Shown here piece after piece: positions 1 through 10,400 of a stretch of DNA of 64,000 bases. Source of the DNA: Catonia carolina (taxonomy: Eukaryota; Arthropoda; Insecta; Hemiptera; Achilidae). Both the position numbers and the translations under genes were made by a program. Positions within the stretch are counted from its first letter, which is position 1; every line of letters starts with the position of its first letter. The notes below the pieces were generated by a model. That model saw only the letters and a list, made by a program, of their open reading frames with translations, ran no database searches and had not been told where the DNA came from. Where the stretch lies: assembly GCA_035578175.1 (NCBI GenBank), contig JAQMRL010000001.1, positions 57,435,553 through 57,499,552 on the forward strand. The letters run 5' to 3'.

Positions 1-2048
1 TGGATGTTCATCGAAGTTGCTTCTGGAGATTCAATGCTGCATAACAGAACGGTATCATCTGCGTACGCTGCTACTGTCGTGAAGTCATTTTCCGGGAAGT
101 CAGACGTAAATATGGAGTACAAAGCAGGAGATATATGGACCCTTGAGGAACTCCTGCTTCGATATGCCAGATATTAGAATATTCCAAACCTTGGCGCACA
201 ACAAAATATCTATCCTCTAGAAATGATCTCAGAATTCCATAATATGTATCAGAAAAAATATATTTTAATTTATACAAAAGCCCGGGATGCCAAACCTTAT
301 CGAACGCCGAACTAATATCCAGAAATACAGCCGATGTGTATAATTTTTGTTCTAACCCTGCAGAAATGAAATCAACCACTTTGTGCAGCTGATGAGTTGT
401 TGAATGCTGCCTTCTGAATCCAAACTGATAATTTGGAGTTGTAGCTTCAAACTCGTTCAAAAAGTTTAGACACGACTGAAAGAAGGCTAATGGGCCGGTA
501 CGAGCTTACACAGTGAGATGGTTTTTCCGGCTTCTGAAATAAAACAATAGTTGACAATTTCCATTGTAAAGGAAAATGCGCAGTTCTGAGAATAGCATTA
601 AATATGTTTCGTATAAAAATGATCCCTCTTTCTGGTAACTCCTTTAATATCTCTGCAGTTATTAAATCCAGACCGGGTGACTTGTGCAATGGAAGACGTT
701 TAATAATATTCTTGACCTCGTTTCAACTGACAGGTTTAGGCGGCAACGATAGCGCAGCTGGGCACGTTACGAATTCCTGTACATCCCTGTCAAACACAAT
801 GTCTCCTGTTTGTATATGAGGTTTAAATACGTTGCTGAGATGTTCTCCAAATAAATCAGCTTTTTCTTGGTCAGACTTGGCCCAGGTGTGGTTCTCACGC
901 CGAAGAGGAGTCAAAACTGGAACTTGCTTTAGAAGTCGCTTTGTTGCTCTCCATAACGAGCCATCTTCTGTGTCCAGGGAATTCAAGCGGCTTTCAAAGC
1001 GGTCGAGTTTAACTGCCCAGATTTCCTTTTTAAGTCTGTTGGATAGCCGATTGACAGTAGATTTATCGTCCGGAAGTCTTGTACGATGCCATCGACGACG
1101 TGCTGCCCGTTTTTGAGTAATTAATTCCCGTATGGATCTGGGATAATGAGGTCCATTGCGTTCATTTTTTGAAACAGTTATTGCAGAATCCCATGCAGCA
1201 GATTGAATGATAGAGGTAAAATCGTCTATGGCGCATTCTAAATCGTGAGCAGTTTTTAAAGGGACTTGAACATTTAAATTGTTATTTACAAGATTTTGAA
1301 ATTTGACCCAATCCATCTTACCGGTTGGCGTCAACGATGGTAGTTGCTGTTTATAAAGAGGTGTAGCACTTATAGTTAACAGAATCGGAGAATGGTCGGA
1401 TCTAAAATCGTCTAAATTTTCAACCGCATGGTGAAATCGACTTATACCTCGTGTTATAAATATATCTAGTATATCAGGTAGCTTTGTGACGGCAGAAGGC
1501 CAATATGTCGGCATCCTGGGCGTTATTACTTCAAATCGATTGTAGTCAATTACATTTAGCAGTTGCCTGCCTCGTGGTGTATTGACTCTACATCCCCACT
1601 GAGTGTTCTTCGCATTATAATCACCACCTGCAATAAATGCTGGTCCCAACTCATCGAAAAAATTTTGAGACTCCTCCTCAGTTACTCGAAATCGTGGCGG
1701 ACAATAAACTGATGCTACATTAAATTTTAACTGGTTTAGGTATAAAGAAAGTACAGTTGCCTGAAGAAAATTTGTTGGAGGTTCAGTGAAAAGGAAGTCA
1801 TGTTTTAAAGTCGCCTTGATGATAATTGCCGTGCCTTCTTGGCTGCGGTCGGCCGGGTGATCAGTCCGGTAAACGATGTAGCCGGGAACGTAGAAACGAG
1901 AACGTGAAGTCAAGTGAGACTCCGAAATGAGGGCGATGTCTATTCTTTTCTCATGTAGTACATATTCTAACTCATTGAAATGTTGTGAAATACCATTAGC
2001 ATTCCACAACAAGATGACAAGGGAATTAGATGTCATATTATTTGGCAT
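1..2048 (-). pseudogene. LINE ORF2: AP endonuclease plus reverse transcriptase, broken
   Basis: Replication protein of the LINE. It starts at ATG 2048. The endonuclease (about residues 8-230) keeps its signature residues: LLWNANG, SESH, GGDYNAKN, PDILDIFI and SDHSP. The frame then runs into a TGA at 723-725; reading continues in the same frame with the start of the reverse transcriptase (HKSPGLD, SYRPISLL) to about 450. A frameshift near 447-465, apparently a small deletion where two similar stretches meet, moves the frame. The core follows (FGFRRQHSTTHQL, FLDISSAFDKVWHPGL, GVPQGS). Another single-base shift near 130 moves it again, and the catalytic YADD box is readable at 54-65. So there is one nonsense codon and at least two frameshifts; the thumb and C-terminus are outside the window. 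Confidence 0.9.
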
Positions 2049-2067
2049 TATTTTTAGATATTAAGGC

Positions 2068-3234
2068 TTATATAAGTTGAGTCATCAACGAAATCATTGG
2101 AAACAATAGAGTTTTCATTTCCGACAAAAAAGTATTAATTTGACTTGACGGCCCCAACGCAGCATTATATTCCGCAATTTGGGCAGATGAAAATATGGAA
2201 GGTGAATGTACCTGTAATAATGGAGTTTGTCCTGCTTGAATTTTATTTCCGGTGGATTTTGAAGGCAACGGTGGAAAAGATGAAGAATTAATGCCAGGTA
2301 CTGGGTGCCTTTGATTTTTTGAATTTTCACTTGTTTTATGAAGGGGTGCCCGACGTTTCTGGATTTCCTTGTATATAGCACACCCTTTGTAGTTAGCCGG
2401 GTGAGACTGGGAACAGAGCGCACACGTGGCTGGCGTATCGCGCGGTTTGGTACAACTGGAAGACTCATGATCCCCTGCACAACGCACGCATTTAGGAGCG
2501 TGATTACAATAACGTCTTGTATGTGAATATTGCTGGCACCTTAGACATTGAACTATATGGCGTTTCGGACGCGGCGGCTCAACTTTTATTTTAGAAAAAA
2601 ATAAAGACGTTACATCAAATATTTGTTGATTATTTTCTGCCTTCTCTAGGTCTACAAACAACAGCGGCAAATACTGTTTTGTGCGATGGGACATAACATT
2701 CGATACACTGCGTACTGTATGACCTTTCTCCTTCAGTTCTGAAATTATCAGGCTATGATCCATCGACTGGTGCAATCCACGTATGACTACACTGAACGGT
2801 TTATCTTCAGAAAGCTGATAGCAGTGAAAGTCAGCATTATTTTCTCTCAAATATTTGACACACTTTCTGTAATCATCACAATTGGAAAGGTAAATAGTGA
2901 TACCTTGAGTTGTCGAAGAACATTTGAAACTGTCTCCGACTAACTGTTTTAAAATGTTGCATAACGGAACGTAATTTACGTTTGACTTTAAGAAAATCGG
3001 CGGGGGCCGTTGAATGTTCAACTTAGTTTTATCGCTTTCTGAGTTGTCGTTCGAAATATCAGAAAGTAAGGAATATTTATTACTGACAGGGATTTTGTTT
3101 TCATATAAAATTGAATTTTTCGACCGTGGATCATTCGGATGTATTTTTTTAATAGCATTTTCATCAATAGAAAGGTCAGTAATTTTACGTTTGTTTATTA
3201 CTTGCCTCCATTCCGTGTTATTAACAATTATTTG
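2068..3234 (-). pseudogene. LINE ORF1, gag-like nucleocapsid protein (5' end damaged)
   Basis: Gag-like protein that in this family binds element RNA. The frame is open from 3234 to the stop at 2068. Counted from a TTG codon at 3021 it gives 317 residues, but at least 70 further codons upstream are open. No ATG occurs in this frame near the 5' end, so the true start is probably lost to the TAG at 3235-3237 or to a frameshift. Three zinc knuckles are visible: CX2CX4HX4C at about residues 159-172, CX2CX3HX4C at 178-190 and CX2CX3HX6C at 200-214 (ending HPANYKGC). A conserved block precedes them (residues about 75-150) with the family motif LPLLFVDLE. ORF2 begins 19 nt after the stop. Family assignment is confident; functionality is not claimed. 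Confidence 0.88.
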
Positions 3235-3240
3235 CTAAAA

Positions 3241-3599
3241 ACAATTCCACCGAAAGTAAATAAAATCCAACACTATTGTTGTTTTCAGAACTGTGTATGT
3301 TTTCTGAATGGAACGTGCTCTTTGTACATTTTATAAAAGATATTGTGTTAACGTTTTCTATTGATTTTATTGTAATTTTTAGAACACTCTTCCATATAGA
3401 CAGTTCCTTCATTATCTGTAATACAATAAAACTCTCTGTAACCAGTTCAGAGTTTGTTTACGTTGTATCACATTTGAAATAAAACCGGTCGTGATTGAAA
3501 TTAATATGATTATTATACCGTAAAAAAATAAAAATGTAGGCTTACCAAAAACAATTTTTGAATATCCACAACAATAATTCGCTATGCAATATGAGAGGT
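3241..3599. other. AT-rich flank, possibly LINE 5' region
   Basis: About 360 bases with no recognisable gene. A 63-codon open frame on the minus strand (3221-3412) abuts ORF1 in another frame. It could be decayed ORF1 N-terminus or 5' UTR, but it has no recognisable motif. Confidence 0.4.
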
Positions 3600-4380
3600 T
3601 TGAATTATGAGAGCTTATGTGGATTATGAAGGTAATATGGATGCAATAGGATTATGAGGCAATATTGATGAGATCATGAGAAAGGATTACTTCATGAAAA
3701 TTAATAAGAACAAAACGAAAGTGTTGTGCAGCAGCAAGAGTTGTTTAGAAGAGATGGGTAATTTGAAAAGTAGGCAACGAAAACATACAGGAAGTTAAGA
3801 AATTCTCCTTATAGGGAGCAAAATAACAAAGGTTGGTAGAAACACAAGTGATATCAAAAGTAGAATTGCTTAGTCTAGAAAAGTCTTTGAAATGAAAAAC
3901 AGCTTACTGACTACAAACATTGATTATCAGATTGGGAAAAATTTCTTAAAGCACTATGTTTGGAGTGTAGCATAATACGGAAAAGAAACATGGGTGATAG
4001 GGGCTGTAGAAAGGAAGAGGATAGAAGCTTTTGAAATGTGGTGTTATATGAAAATGATAAAAATTAAGTGGGTCGACAAGATAAGTAATTTAGAGGTTCT
4101 TAGGTGAGTGGATGAAAAAAGAAGTATATGGAAGCATCTTACCAGAAGAAGGGATAGGCTAGTGGGGCATATCTGACGACGTCCAGGTATTGGTCTGTCA
4201 ATAATAGAGGGTAATAATGAGGGAGTGAATTGTAGGGGTAGGCAAAGGTTAGAGTTTATAATGCAAATCACAAATGATGTAGGGTGTTACAGGTGTAGAT
4301 ATGAAACGACTTGCGCAAAATAGAACAGCTTGGAGAACTGCAACAAACCAGTCGAGAGACTGATGATAAAAAGGTAGGCA
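3600..4380 (+). pseudogene. RTE-like LINE remnant: C-terminal part of ORF2
   Basis: Degenerate reverse-transcriptase C-terminus on the plus strand, readable by joining short open pieces. In order: MKINKNKTKV (just after the catalytic box in this family), SDIKSRIA, the YVWSVA-YGKETW block, RIEAFEMWCY, IKWVDKISNLEVLR, DEKRSIWKHLTRRRDRLVGHI, then RGRQRLEF and a tail resembling RTAWRTATNQSRD. This order is typical of RTE-like LINE proteins in insects. Several stops and shifts interrupt it. It ends near 4376 at the position where the family protein normally ends, so the 3' end is probably preserved and the 5' part is truncated. The endonuclease and the FADD box are absent. Confidence 0.8.
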
Positions 4381-4734
4381 ATAATTGTATCAATGACAGC
4401 ATAAGAAAATTAAGTATTTAAAGTTTTTATTCCTTCATTTCATTGGTTTTTTATGAATTTATAAATATAGTAGATACCTATGTTTAATGTTTGGAAAACA
4501 TCATAATTTTAAATAAAGAGCAAAAAAGATTTAGAGCAACAGACTGAAAATAGTAGTGAAAGCCTTCAAGAAACGACAACGCAACTTATGATGCAGTAAA
4601 AAGAAATATACGGCAATATGCAACCTGGATAACGCAGGCAATGCTGAGAAACATCAAAGTGTGCGAATTTGTCTTGAAAAACTGATGCGGCAACATCCTA
4701 CCTACGTAAACCAAAACTATGAATCAATTTACTA
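4381..4734. other. No recognisable feature
   Basis: AT-rich sequence after the LINE remnant. No open frame of note and no repeat structure that I could support. Confidence 0.5.
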
Positions 4735-4800
4735 ATTTTCTTTCTTTGTTTATTTAACGTGGCGTCTACTACAGTGGTCATTAGCGAAGACGTTGGAACT
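4735..4800 (-). repeat. Truncated SINE tail, same family as 29352-29540
   Basis: The stretch starting CTTTCTTTGTTTATTTAACG and continuing through GTGGTCATTAGCGA-GACGTTGG matches the 3' tail of the tRNA-derived SINE at 29352-29540 in the same orientation. The tRNA-like head is missing, so this is a 5'-truncated or eroded copy. Confidence 0.7.
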
Positions 4801-5190
4801 TATAATAGTTTACAATGAGTATTGTAAACAGTATTTGTAAGTAAGTACTTACAGAACAACACAGAAGTTTGATTATGGTACGTATCCAAGGGGCTTTAAC
4901 TAACACGTAGGGTCCTGAATTTCTCTGTAGGTGAGTTCGGCTGTGACATTCTATCAGTTTGTACCATTTTGGTTGCTGATATTTATGCAATTGATTGGAC
5001 CAGAAAATAAGTTTATAATTAAGAAAAATAATGAACGGATCTGTTAGTTTTTTTATAAGAAATAAATAGTTTGTAGTATGTGATAAGAATATTCATAACT
5101 AACAATTTTCCGGTAGATAATACAATAAGCCGTTTAAAAATGATTGTATACAAATTTTTTTGCTTAATTTTTAAATTTTATTTTATTTTT
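4801..5190. other. No recognisable feature
   Basis: AT-rich sequence between the SINE tail and the Jockey tail. A 69-codon minus-strand frame (4781-4990) overlaps the SINE tail and has no recognisable motif. Confidence 0.45.
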
Positions 5191-5214
5191 GGTTTCAATC
5201 AAAAGCTCTTTGAA

Positions 5215-5530
5215 CCATACTAAATGCCGTGGTATATTACCGACGCCGTTATACATCGTCATATGTATGTGCAAACGGTACGAGAAGAAATACGAAGTTG
5301 CAGTTGTAAATACATCGAACGTCTAAAAAACCACGTAAATCACTTAGCACTGAATCTCTTAGACAACAGCAATGATGTTCATAGAATAAACTTGCTACAG
5401 TACTAGATCGCCTAGGATGATTCTAATAGTGTGATTCTTTATTGTAAATAATATAATGTTAATATTCTGTAGATCACTGGTGTGGTTGAGTGTGAATGTA
5501 AATAGCTGATTAAACATTTTTAATTATTTC
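5215..5530 (+). pseudogene. Jockey-type LINE ORF2 C-terminus and 3' UTR remnant
   Basis: The open stretch 5224-5406 encodes a recognisable Jockey ORF2 tail: PWYITDAVIHRHM, TVREEIRSCSCKYIERL, then NHLALNLLDNSNDVHRI. In Jockey relatives this pattern (PWYV...HRDL, then Y-x-x-RL-x-x-H-x-N-x-LA) lies close to the end of ORF2, before a short 3' UTR. The stop is at 5404-5406. What follows to about 5530 is probably 3' UTR. Only the tail is present, so this looks like a heavily 5'-truncated insertion. The frame is uninterrupted over 60 codons but has no upstream catalytic domain. Confidence 0.7.
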
Positions 5531-7140
5531 CAGTAAAGTTTGTTGTACATATATTTTGGAATCATGTGCTTATTATTTATTCTCATTTTGTTTTTTCGTT
5601 TTAATAGAGGTTTTGGTAATTTTTATTTATATTTTTTTAAAAACACTATCTAATTTTGATTGTAAATAATAATTAAGAGCAGTATAATATGTTTTAATGC
5701 TATAGTTTGTTAATTACACCAATGGGTTGTAATTTTTTCATGTGTTAATTCTAATCGATAAGTTACATTTATTGTTATACAACAGATTATGTATTAATAA
5801 AAGTTATAAGAAAAAAAATTATTTATGTAGTATACATATTTACTTCTTCTTTTTGTATAAAATTGTTTAATAGCATACAAACAACAATAATATCGTCATT
5901 CTAGCAGCCTATTCCATTACTTATGTGGATACGTTTTAAAAGACCTGCCAAAATATTAGTTAGTGAACGTTGATGCCGCGCTTTATGTACTTATTGAGTA
6001 AAATTATTCGGCTCAGACTGTCAACGGATTTCTGGTTGTACAACTTGCCTGATTATGAAGTTGCGCGTTGCTGATCTGCAGTAAGGTACAGTCTCACGGG
6101 AAGAAGAATAAAGTCCTGCATGGGACTCATTGTATTGACGGAACAAATATTAGTTGCTGTATCAAGGCAATAAAATTTGGGTTTATTTACAAATGACTTT
6201 GTTATTTACAAAAAAAAATATATTAGTGTTTTTTCCGGCTTTTATTATAAATTAAGGTTTACTACATCTGACAAATTAAGTAACCGGCAATGTTATTACG
6301 AATATTATTAAATAAATAAGTTTACTTATAATTAATTATAATAATAAATTCAAATAATAATAGAGTATGTCTAAATTTAAAACATTATGTCATACTATTT
6401 TCAATACCGAGCGATAAAAATTTTAAAATCAATAGAAATAGTATAAAAGTAGAGATAAGGAAAGAGGGTGAGGCAGGAGAAAATTGCCCTGAAAATTTCA
6501 CTGTAATATGTTCAGAAGAGTTAGTAATTCAACTTACGTCCATTTTAACATTTGTCTCAACTAAACATGTCATTGAGTATACATTATAAGACAATACCTG
6601 ATGGTATTACTTCCAAAAGGAAACCAAAGTTATTTAAAATTTTTTAAATCCTAAATCATATAACATGAAAAAATTAATAGAGTAATTTAACAAATACTGA
6701 ACAACACAGATGAAAATAGAAGACATAGAAGAATAATGATGATGATGATAGTGAATAACTTGAACTTAAAATAACAATGCAAAAAACTCAGATGATTGGT
6801 TCTGTAAACAAATTGTTTTGTAGTTTACAGAATATTTTAATTTTTACGAATTAAATAATAGTTTCGCTAAAAATATGTATTAAGTGTAAACATATTTTCC
6901 TCATTTCATATTATGGAGCCGAGGCAATCAAAAAAATATTTAAATTAATTCTTCAAACACGCAAAATATATTTAATCCTAGCCAAAAAGCTATCGTTGAC
7001 ATGGCAATGGATTAAGAATGGAATAAGATACAAAAATTCAAACAAACATTTATGATTTAAATTACATGTCACCAAGTAAGCTTTCTACATAATTTTTATA
7101 ATAAATATTTACAAATTTAAGACAGGCTGGTGAACAGTCC
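5531..7140. other. AT-rich intergenic DNA
   Basis: About 1.6 kb with no supported gene. A short (ATG)n run lies near 6735. The stretch just before 7141 may be the 5' region of the gag remnant that follows, but nothing in it can be recognised. Confidence 0.5.
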
Positions 7141-7970
7141 GATGAAAAACCACCGCCGATATACGTCAAAAAAGTCGACCTTAAAGCGCTTATAGGTAAT
7201 CTAAATTTTGTATACTGGGGTATTTCAGTAAATTACTCTTAATAATAATGGTGTTAGTCTCAAAACAACAAGTCCATACCCGTGGTTTGGAACATGCTTT
7301 GATATAACTGGGTCAGCACGTCTTGTTCTTGTCAATTACCGAGTGAGAAACCATTTCGAGGTGCGATCCGTCACCTTCATTCTAGTGCTAATGTAAGTGA
7401 CATAAAGAATATTCATTAGGGGAGTTATCATTTAAAGTTACAAATGTTGTCAACGTTCTTCAGTCTGGTACGAAGGCTTCTCTGCCGCTGTTTTTTGTAG
7501 ACCTGAAACCGGATATAAATAACTAATCCATTTTCAAACACCAGTCACCAATGTATATGTGAATAAGGGTTGAATATGCAAGGACATAATATCATACAGT
7601 GTAAACAGTATTTACAACTCGGTCACACGCGTACTTATTGTAATAATCCAACCCACTGAGCTCGTTGCGTTTTTAAGCACTTCAAAAATAACTGTGTAGT
7701 GAATCCTACAAATCCGCTAAAGTGCGTAATGAGTGGCGGAAATCATTAGTCAAATTACAAAGACTGTCAAGACTTAAGTAATCGAAGGAACAAAAAAGTA
7801 GGGTATTTTTTCGTTAATAACATCAAAAATGTTCACAGTGTTAATCTAATAAATAGTCAGAAATGTAACAAGGATCACGTAAATAGTAGTAATTTTTTAA
7901 CATTTCAAAGATCAGTCAGTTCCGCCGCTCCTGATCCTAGCTCAGTGGAGCAGACGCAAGTACAATAGCA
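7141..7970 (+). pseudogene. Jockey-type LINE ORF1 (gag) ghost
   Basis: Strongly decayed gag with no long open frame, found by reading across stops. In order: KPPPIYVKKVDLKALIGNL (from 7148), KPFRGAIRHLHSSANVSDIKN (about 7343-7405), KVTNVVNVLQSGTKASLPLFFVDLKPD (about 7435-7520), then a zinc-knuckle region from about 7586 (IIQCKQY, LGHTRTYC, ARC, NNC) and SNYKDC. These blocks align in order with ORF1 at 2068-3234. The second cysteine of the first knuckle is now tyrosine, one cysteine of the second knuckle reads as TGA, and a TAG sits just before SNYKDC. At least two frameshifts are present. Clearly older than the edge copies. Confidence 0.8.
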
Positions 7971-8071
7971 TATTAACAACACACACAACACCTCATTTCA
8001 ATATTCAATCTGGCTCCACTATTGGAAAATAACAGATTTCCCCTTTTACGTAACTAACAGACCGCATCACA

Positions 8072-8137
8072 ATGACTAAACATTCCACTCGTCACGACAG
8101 TAGCGTAACAATTTTACAATACAATATACTAAAAATT
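8072..8137 (+). pseudogene. Possible start of the ORF2 belonging to the gag ghost
   Basis: An ATG at 8072, about 100 bases after the gag ghost, opens a 22-codon frame containing SVTILQYNILKI. This resembles the start of a Jockey endonuclease (usually ILQWNxNG), and the position is right for ORF2. The frame stops at once and no later endonuclease motif is recognisable, so the call rests mainly on location. Confidence 0.3.
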
Positions 8138-8139
8138 TG

Positions 8140-10330
8140 ACGCACTCATCGACTCACTCCTACAAAATATGGGTTTGTGATTTATCTTGGTAATCCTGCC
8201 AGTAAGCTCAAAGGCCATTGGCCAAGAGACATTGTCCAATTAAATATATGACAGAGCTATGGTGTTGACTGATAGCTCACTGAAGTAAATTCATGAATAC
8301 ATAGGCTTATGTTTCTTATTAATTAATAAAACAAAAATGTTGTTAATTTTTACAAATTTAAAAAAACATTTTTTAAAAGGTTGTTAATTTTTACCAAATT
8401 GTTAATAAACAATGAAAAATTAACAATACATGTCACGGTAAATCAGAACGGAAGGTCAAGTAGTTTTATCCTTTTTTTGGTCTCGTAAAGTCTTTGCTAT
8501 AATCAAATAAACTAAGCGCCTAAGAATTTAAATGGTCTAGTTTTACTTCATATTTTGAACTTAGCTTTTGAAGGTCTTTCTTTGCAATATAAACAAATAA
8601 GTCATTATGAACCGTACTGTTTTTTAAATACCATGGACATGATTTTTTTTATTTGTAAAACGTTTGACTGGAATCGTTAATTGATCCCCAAAGTGGTAAC
8701 ATAAATAAAGTCCCAGCGGTTTCAACATGGCATTATAAAATAGGAACGTTAATAACGAAGTTTGGTTTTAAATAAATAATTTTTAAAATGCGTTATGTTT
8801 TTTTCAATTGTTATTACAAGGTTTTTGTTCAATGAAAAATTGGCAAAAATGTTAACATAGTTGTTGTTATTATACACCCAATTAGTATTACTTATCTATA
8901 AATTGCTGCAAGTATTGGAATGTGAGAAGTAAATGCCAAGACAATTGGTGACTGTTTGAACTAATAAAAACTTTTATAATCAAACTTGCAATTCAGTTTA
9001 AACTGTTCTCATGTTTCGAGACAGTAGTGTATTACCTGTATTTTTCTTTGACATCAGATGCTAATCGTTTTTAAGTACTTTAAACTACACTATAGCTTGT
9101 GACCTCAAAAACGCGTAGCTGCGGCGTTCTCTAGGAATTTCAATTAAATTTTTCAGGTTTGGCGTGTTCTTAAATACAAAGTTTCAGCTGAATAACAGAC
9201 TTTATTAAGTGTAAATTAGAATAATTGAATTTTTTCTTTTTGTTTAGTCTGTTTAAATGATATCTGCGTTTTCTACTCTTACTTGAAGACCTCTACAATG
9301 TTTATCTTACAATAAAATAAACCCAAATGGTAATTAAAATGTTTTATTGATATATCTTTTATTAATTTACATATATTGAAATTTAAGTCAATAACAGAAT
9401 TCTTGGTAAAATTTTTTTAAATACTCTAACTTTTTTTTTATAAATTATATAGAAATGATTTGGGCAGATATAATATAATTATGTAAACATGTTTAATGTG
9501 AACAGTTTCCTCATTATAAGTAAACATTGTAGCTATAATATTATTTATTATTGTTTGTATTATTTCAGAATTTTAATGGGTTAGTTATTGTTATTTACCC
9601 CAGGGACATTATAAATTTTAAAACTCATAAATTTATTAACAATAGGTTTTAATTTCTTTATGTAACTTATAATAAAATTAGTGTAAAGATTGAAGAGAAA
9701 CAAGATGGAATTAGAAAACTTGTTTAAATAACTGTTATAGAAATTTTATTTGAATTCAACTTTTGTATTTTCCTCCAGTGACATTTCATTTAAAATGTTT
9801 TGTTTAAATATCTATATTTTTATTAAAATACATACTACTGCTGCTACCTATTTCAATAACATTGTTCTTTGCTTATGAAAAATTTGTAAAATTAAGTAAA
9901 CGTAGTTAAACAATAACGAATATATTATTTATACGTGTATTTATATAATATAATAATGTAACGAGTTATGAGGTAGAAACCGTAAAATTCATTCATGGAT
10001 TGTAAATTGTTATGTTAAAAACGATGCCGGGAAATCTTTCCACTTAACTCAATCATTTTACTTGTATCATAAATTCAAATAGCAAAAAATTAATCATCCA
10101 GTTTCTAGAAAGCATCAAATTCCACAAAAACAATAAATACAAAGAAATGACAACTGTACAACAATTACTATCTAAACTTTATATAATTAAATTTTATTAT
10201 ACTATGCAGAAAAATATACAACATATACTGTTATGTAAAATAATACTAAGTAGATGGGGTTTTTTATATGTCATGGCCAAAGAAAGCTTCCCTATGGAGA
10301 AGTTTCGTAGATTTAAGCCATGCGATGTCA
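8140..10330. other. AT-rich intergenic DNA
   Basis: Roughly 2.2 kb with no supported gene. There are short A/T runs and dispersed TTGTTAATTTTTAC-type repeats near 8340-8420. No coding signal was recognised. Confidence 0.5.
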
Positions 10331-10334
10331 CATT

Positions 10335-10400
10335 AAATACGTTTATAGTATGTTGTCTTCTTTTCAGTCGGCGAGTGTCATCTGAATTATCTAAGAGTGA
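10335..10400 (-). pseudogene. Short Jockey-type ORF2 tail remnant
   Basis: The minus strand reads LLDNSDDTRRLKRRQHTINV, which matches the last residues of Jockey ORF2 (LLDNS-D-RRLKR). It corresponds to the LLDNSNDVHRI tail at 5215-5530. The frame stays open to about 10197, probably within former 3' UTR. The match is only about 20 residues long. Confidence 0.5.

Larger units (their letters stand above)
1..3240 (-). mobile_element. Jockey-type LINE, 3' part outside window
   Basis: Non-LTR retrotransposon on the minus strand with the usual Jockey order: a gag-like ORF1 with zinc knuckles, a 19-nt gap, then ORF2 with an AP-type endonuclease followed by reverse transcriptase. The 5' end is approximate: the ORF1 frame is open up to 3234, where a TAG interrupts it, and no clear promoter or target duplication is visible to the right. 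The 3' end lies beyond position 1. It belongs to the same clade as the plus-strand copy at the right edge (62671-64000), judged by matching zinc-knuckle spacing and shared blocks such as HPANYKGC. The copy is dead because ORF2 is broken several times. Confidence 0.9.
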
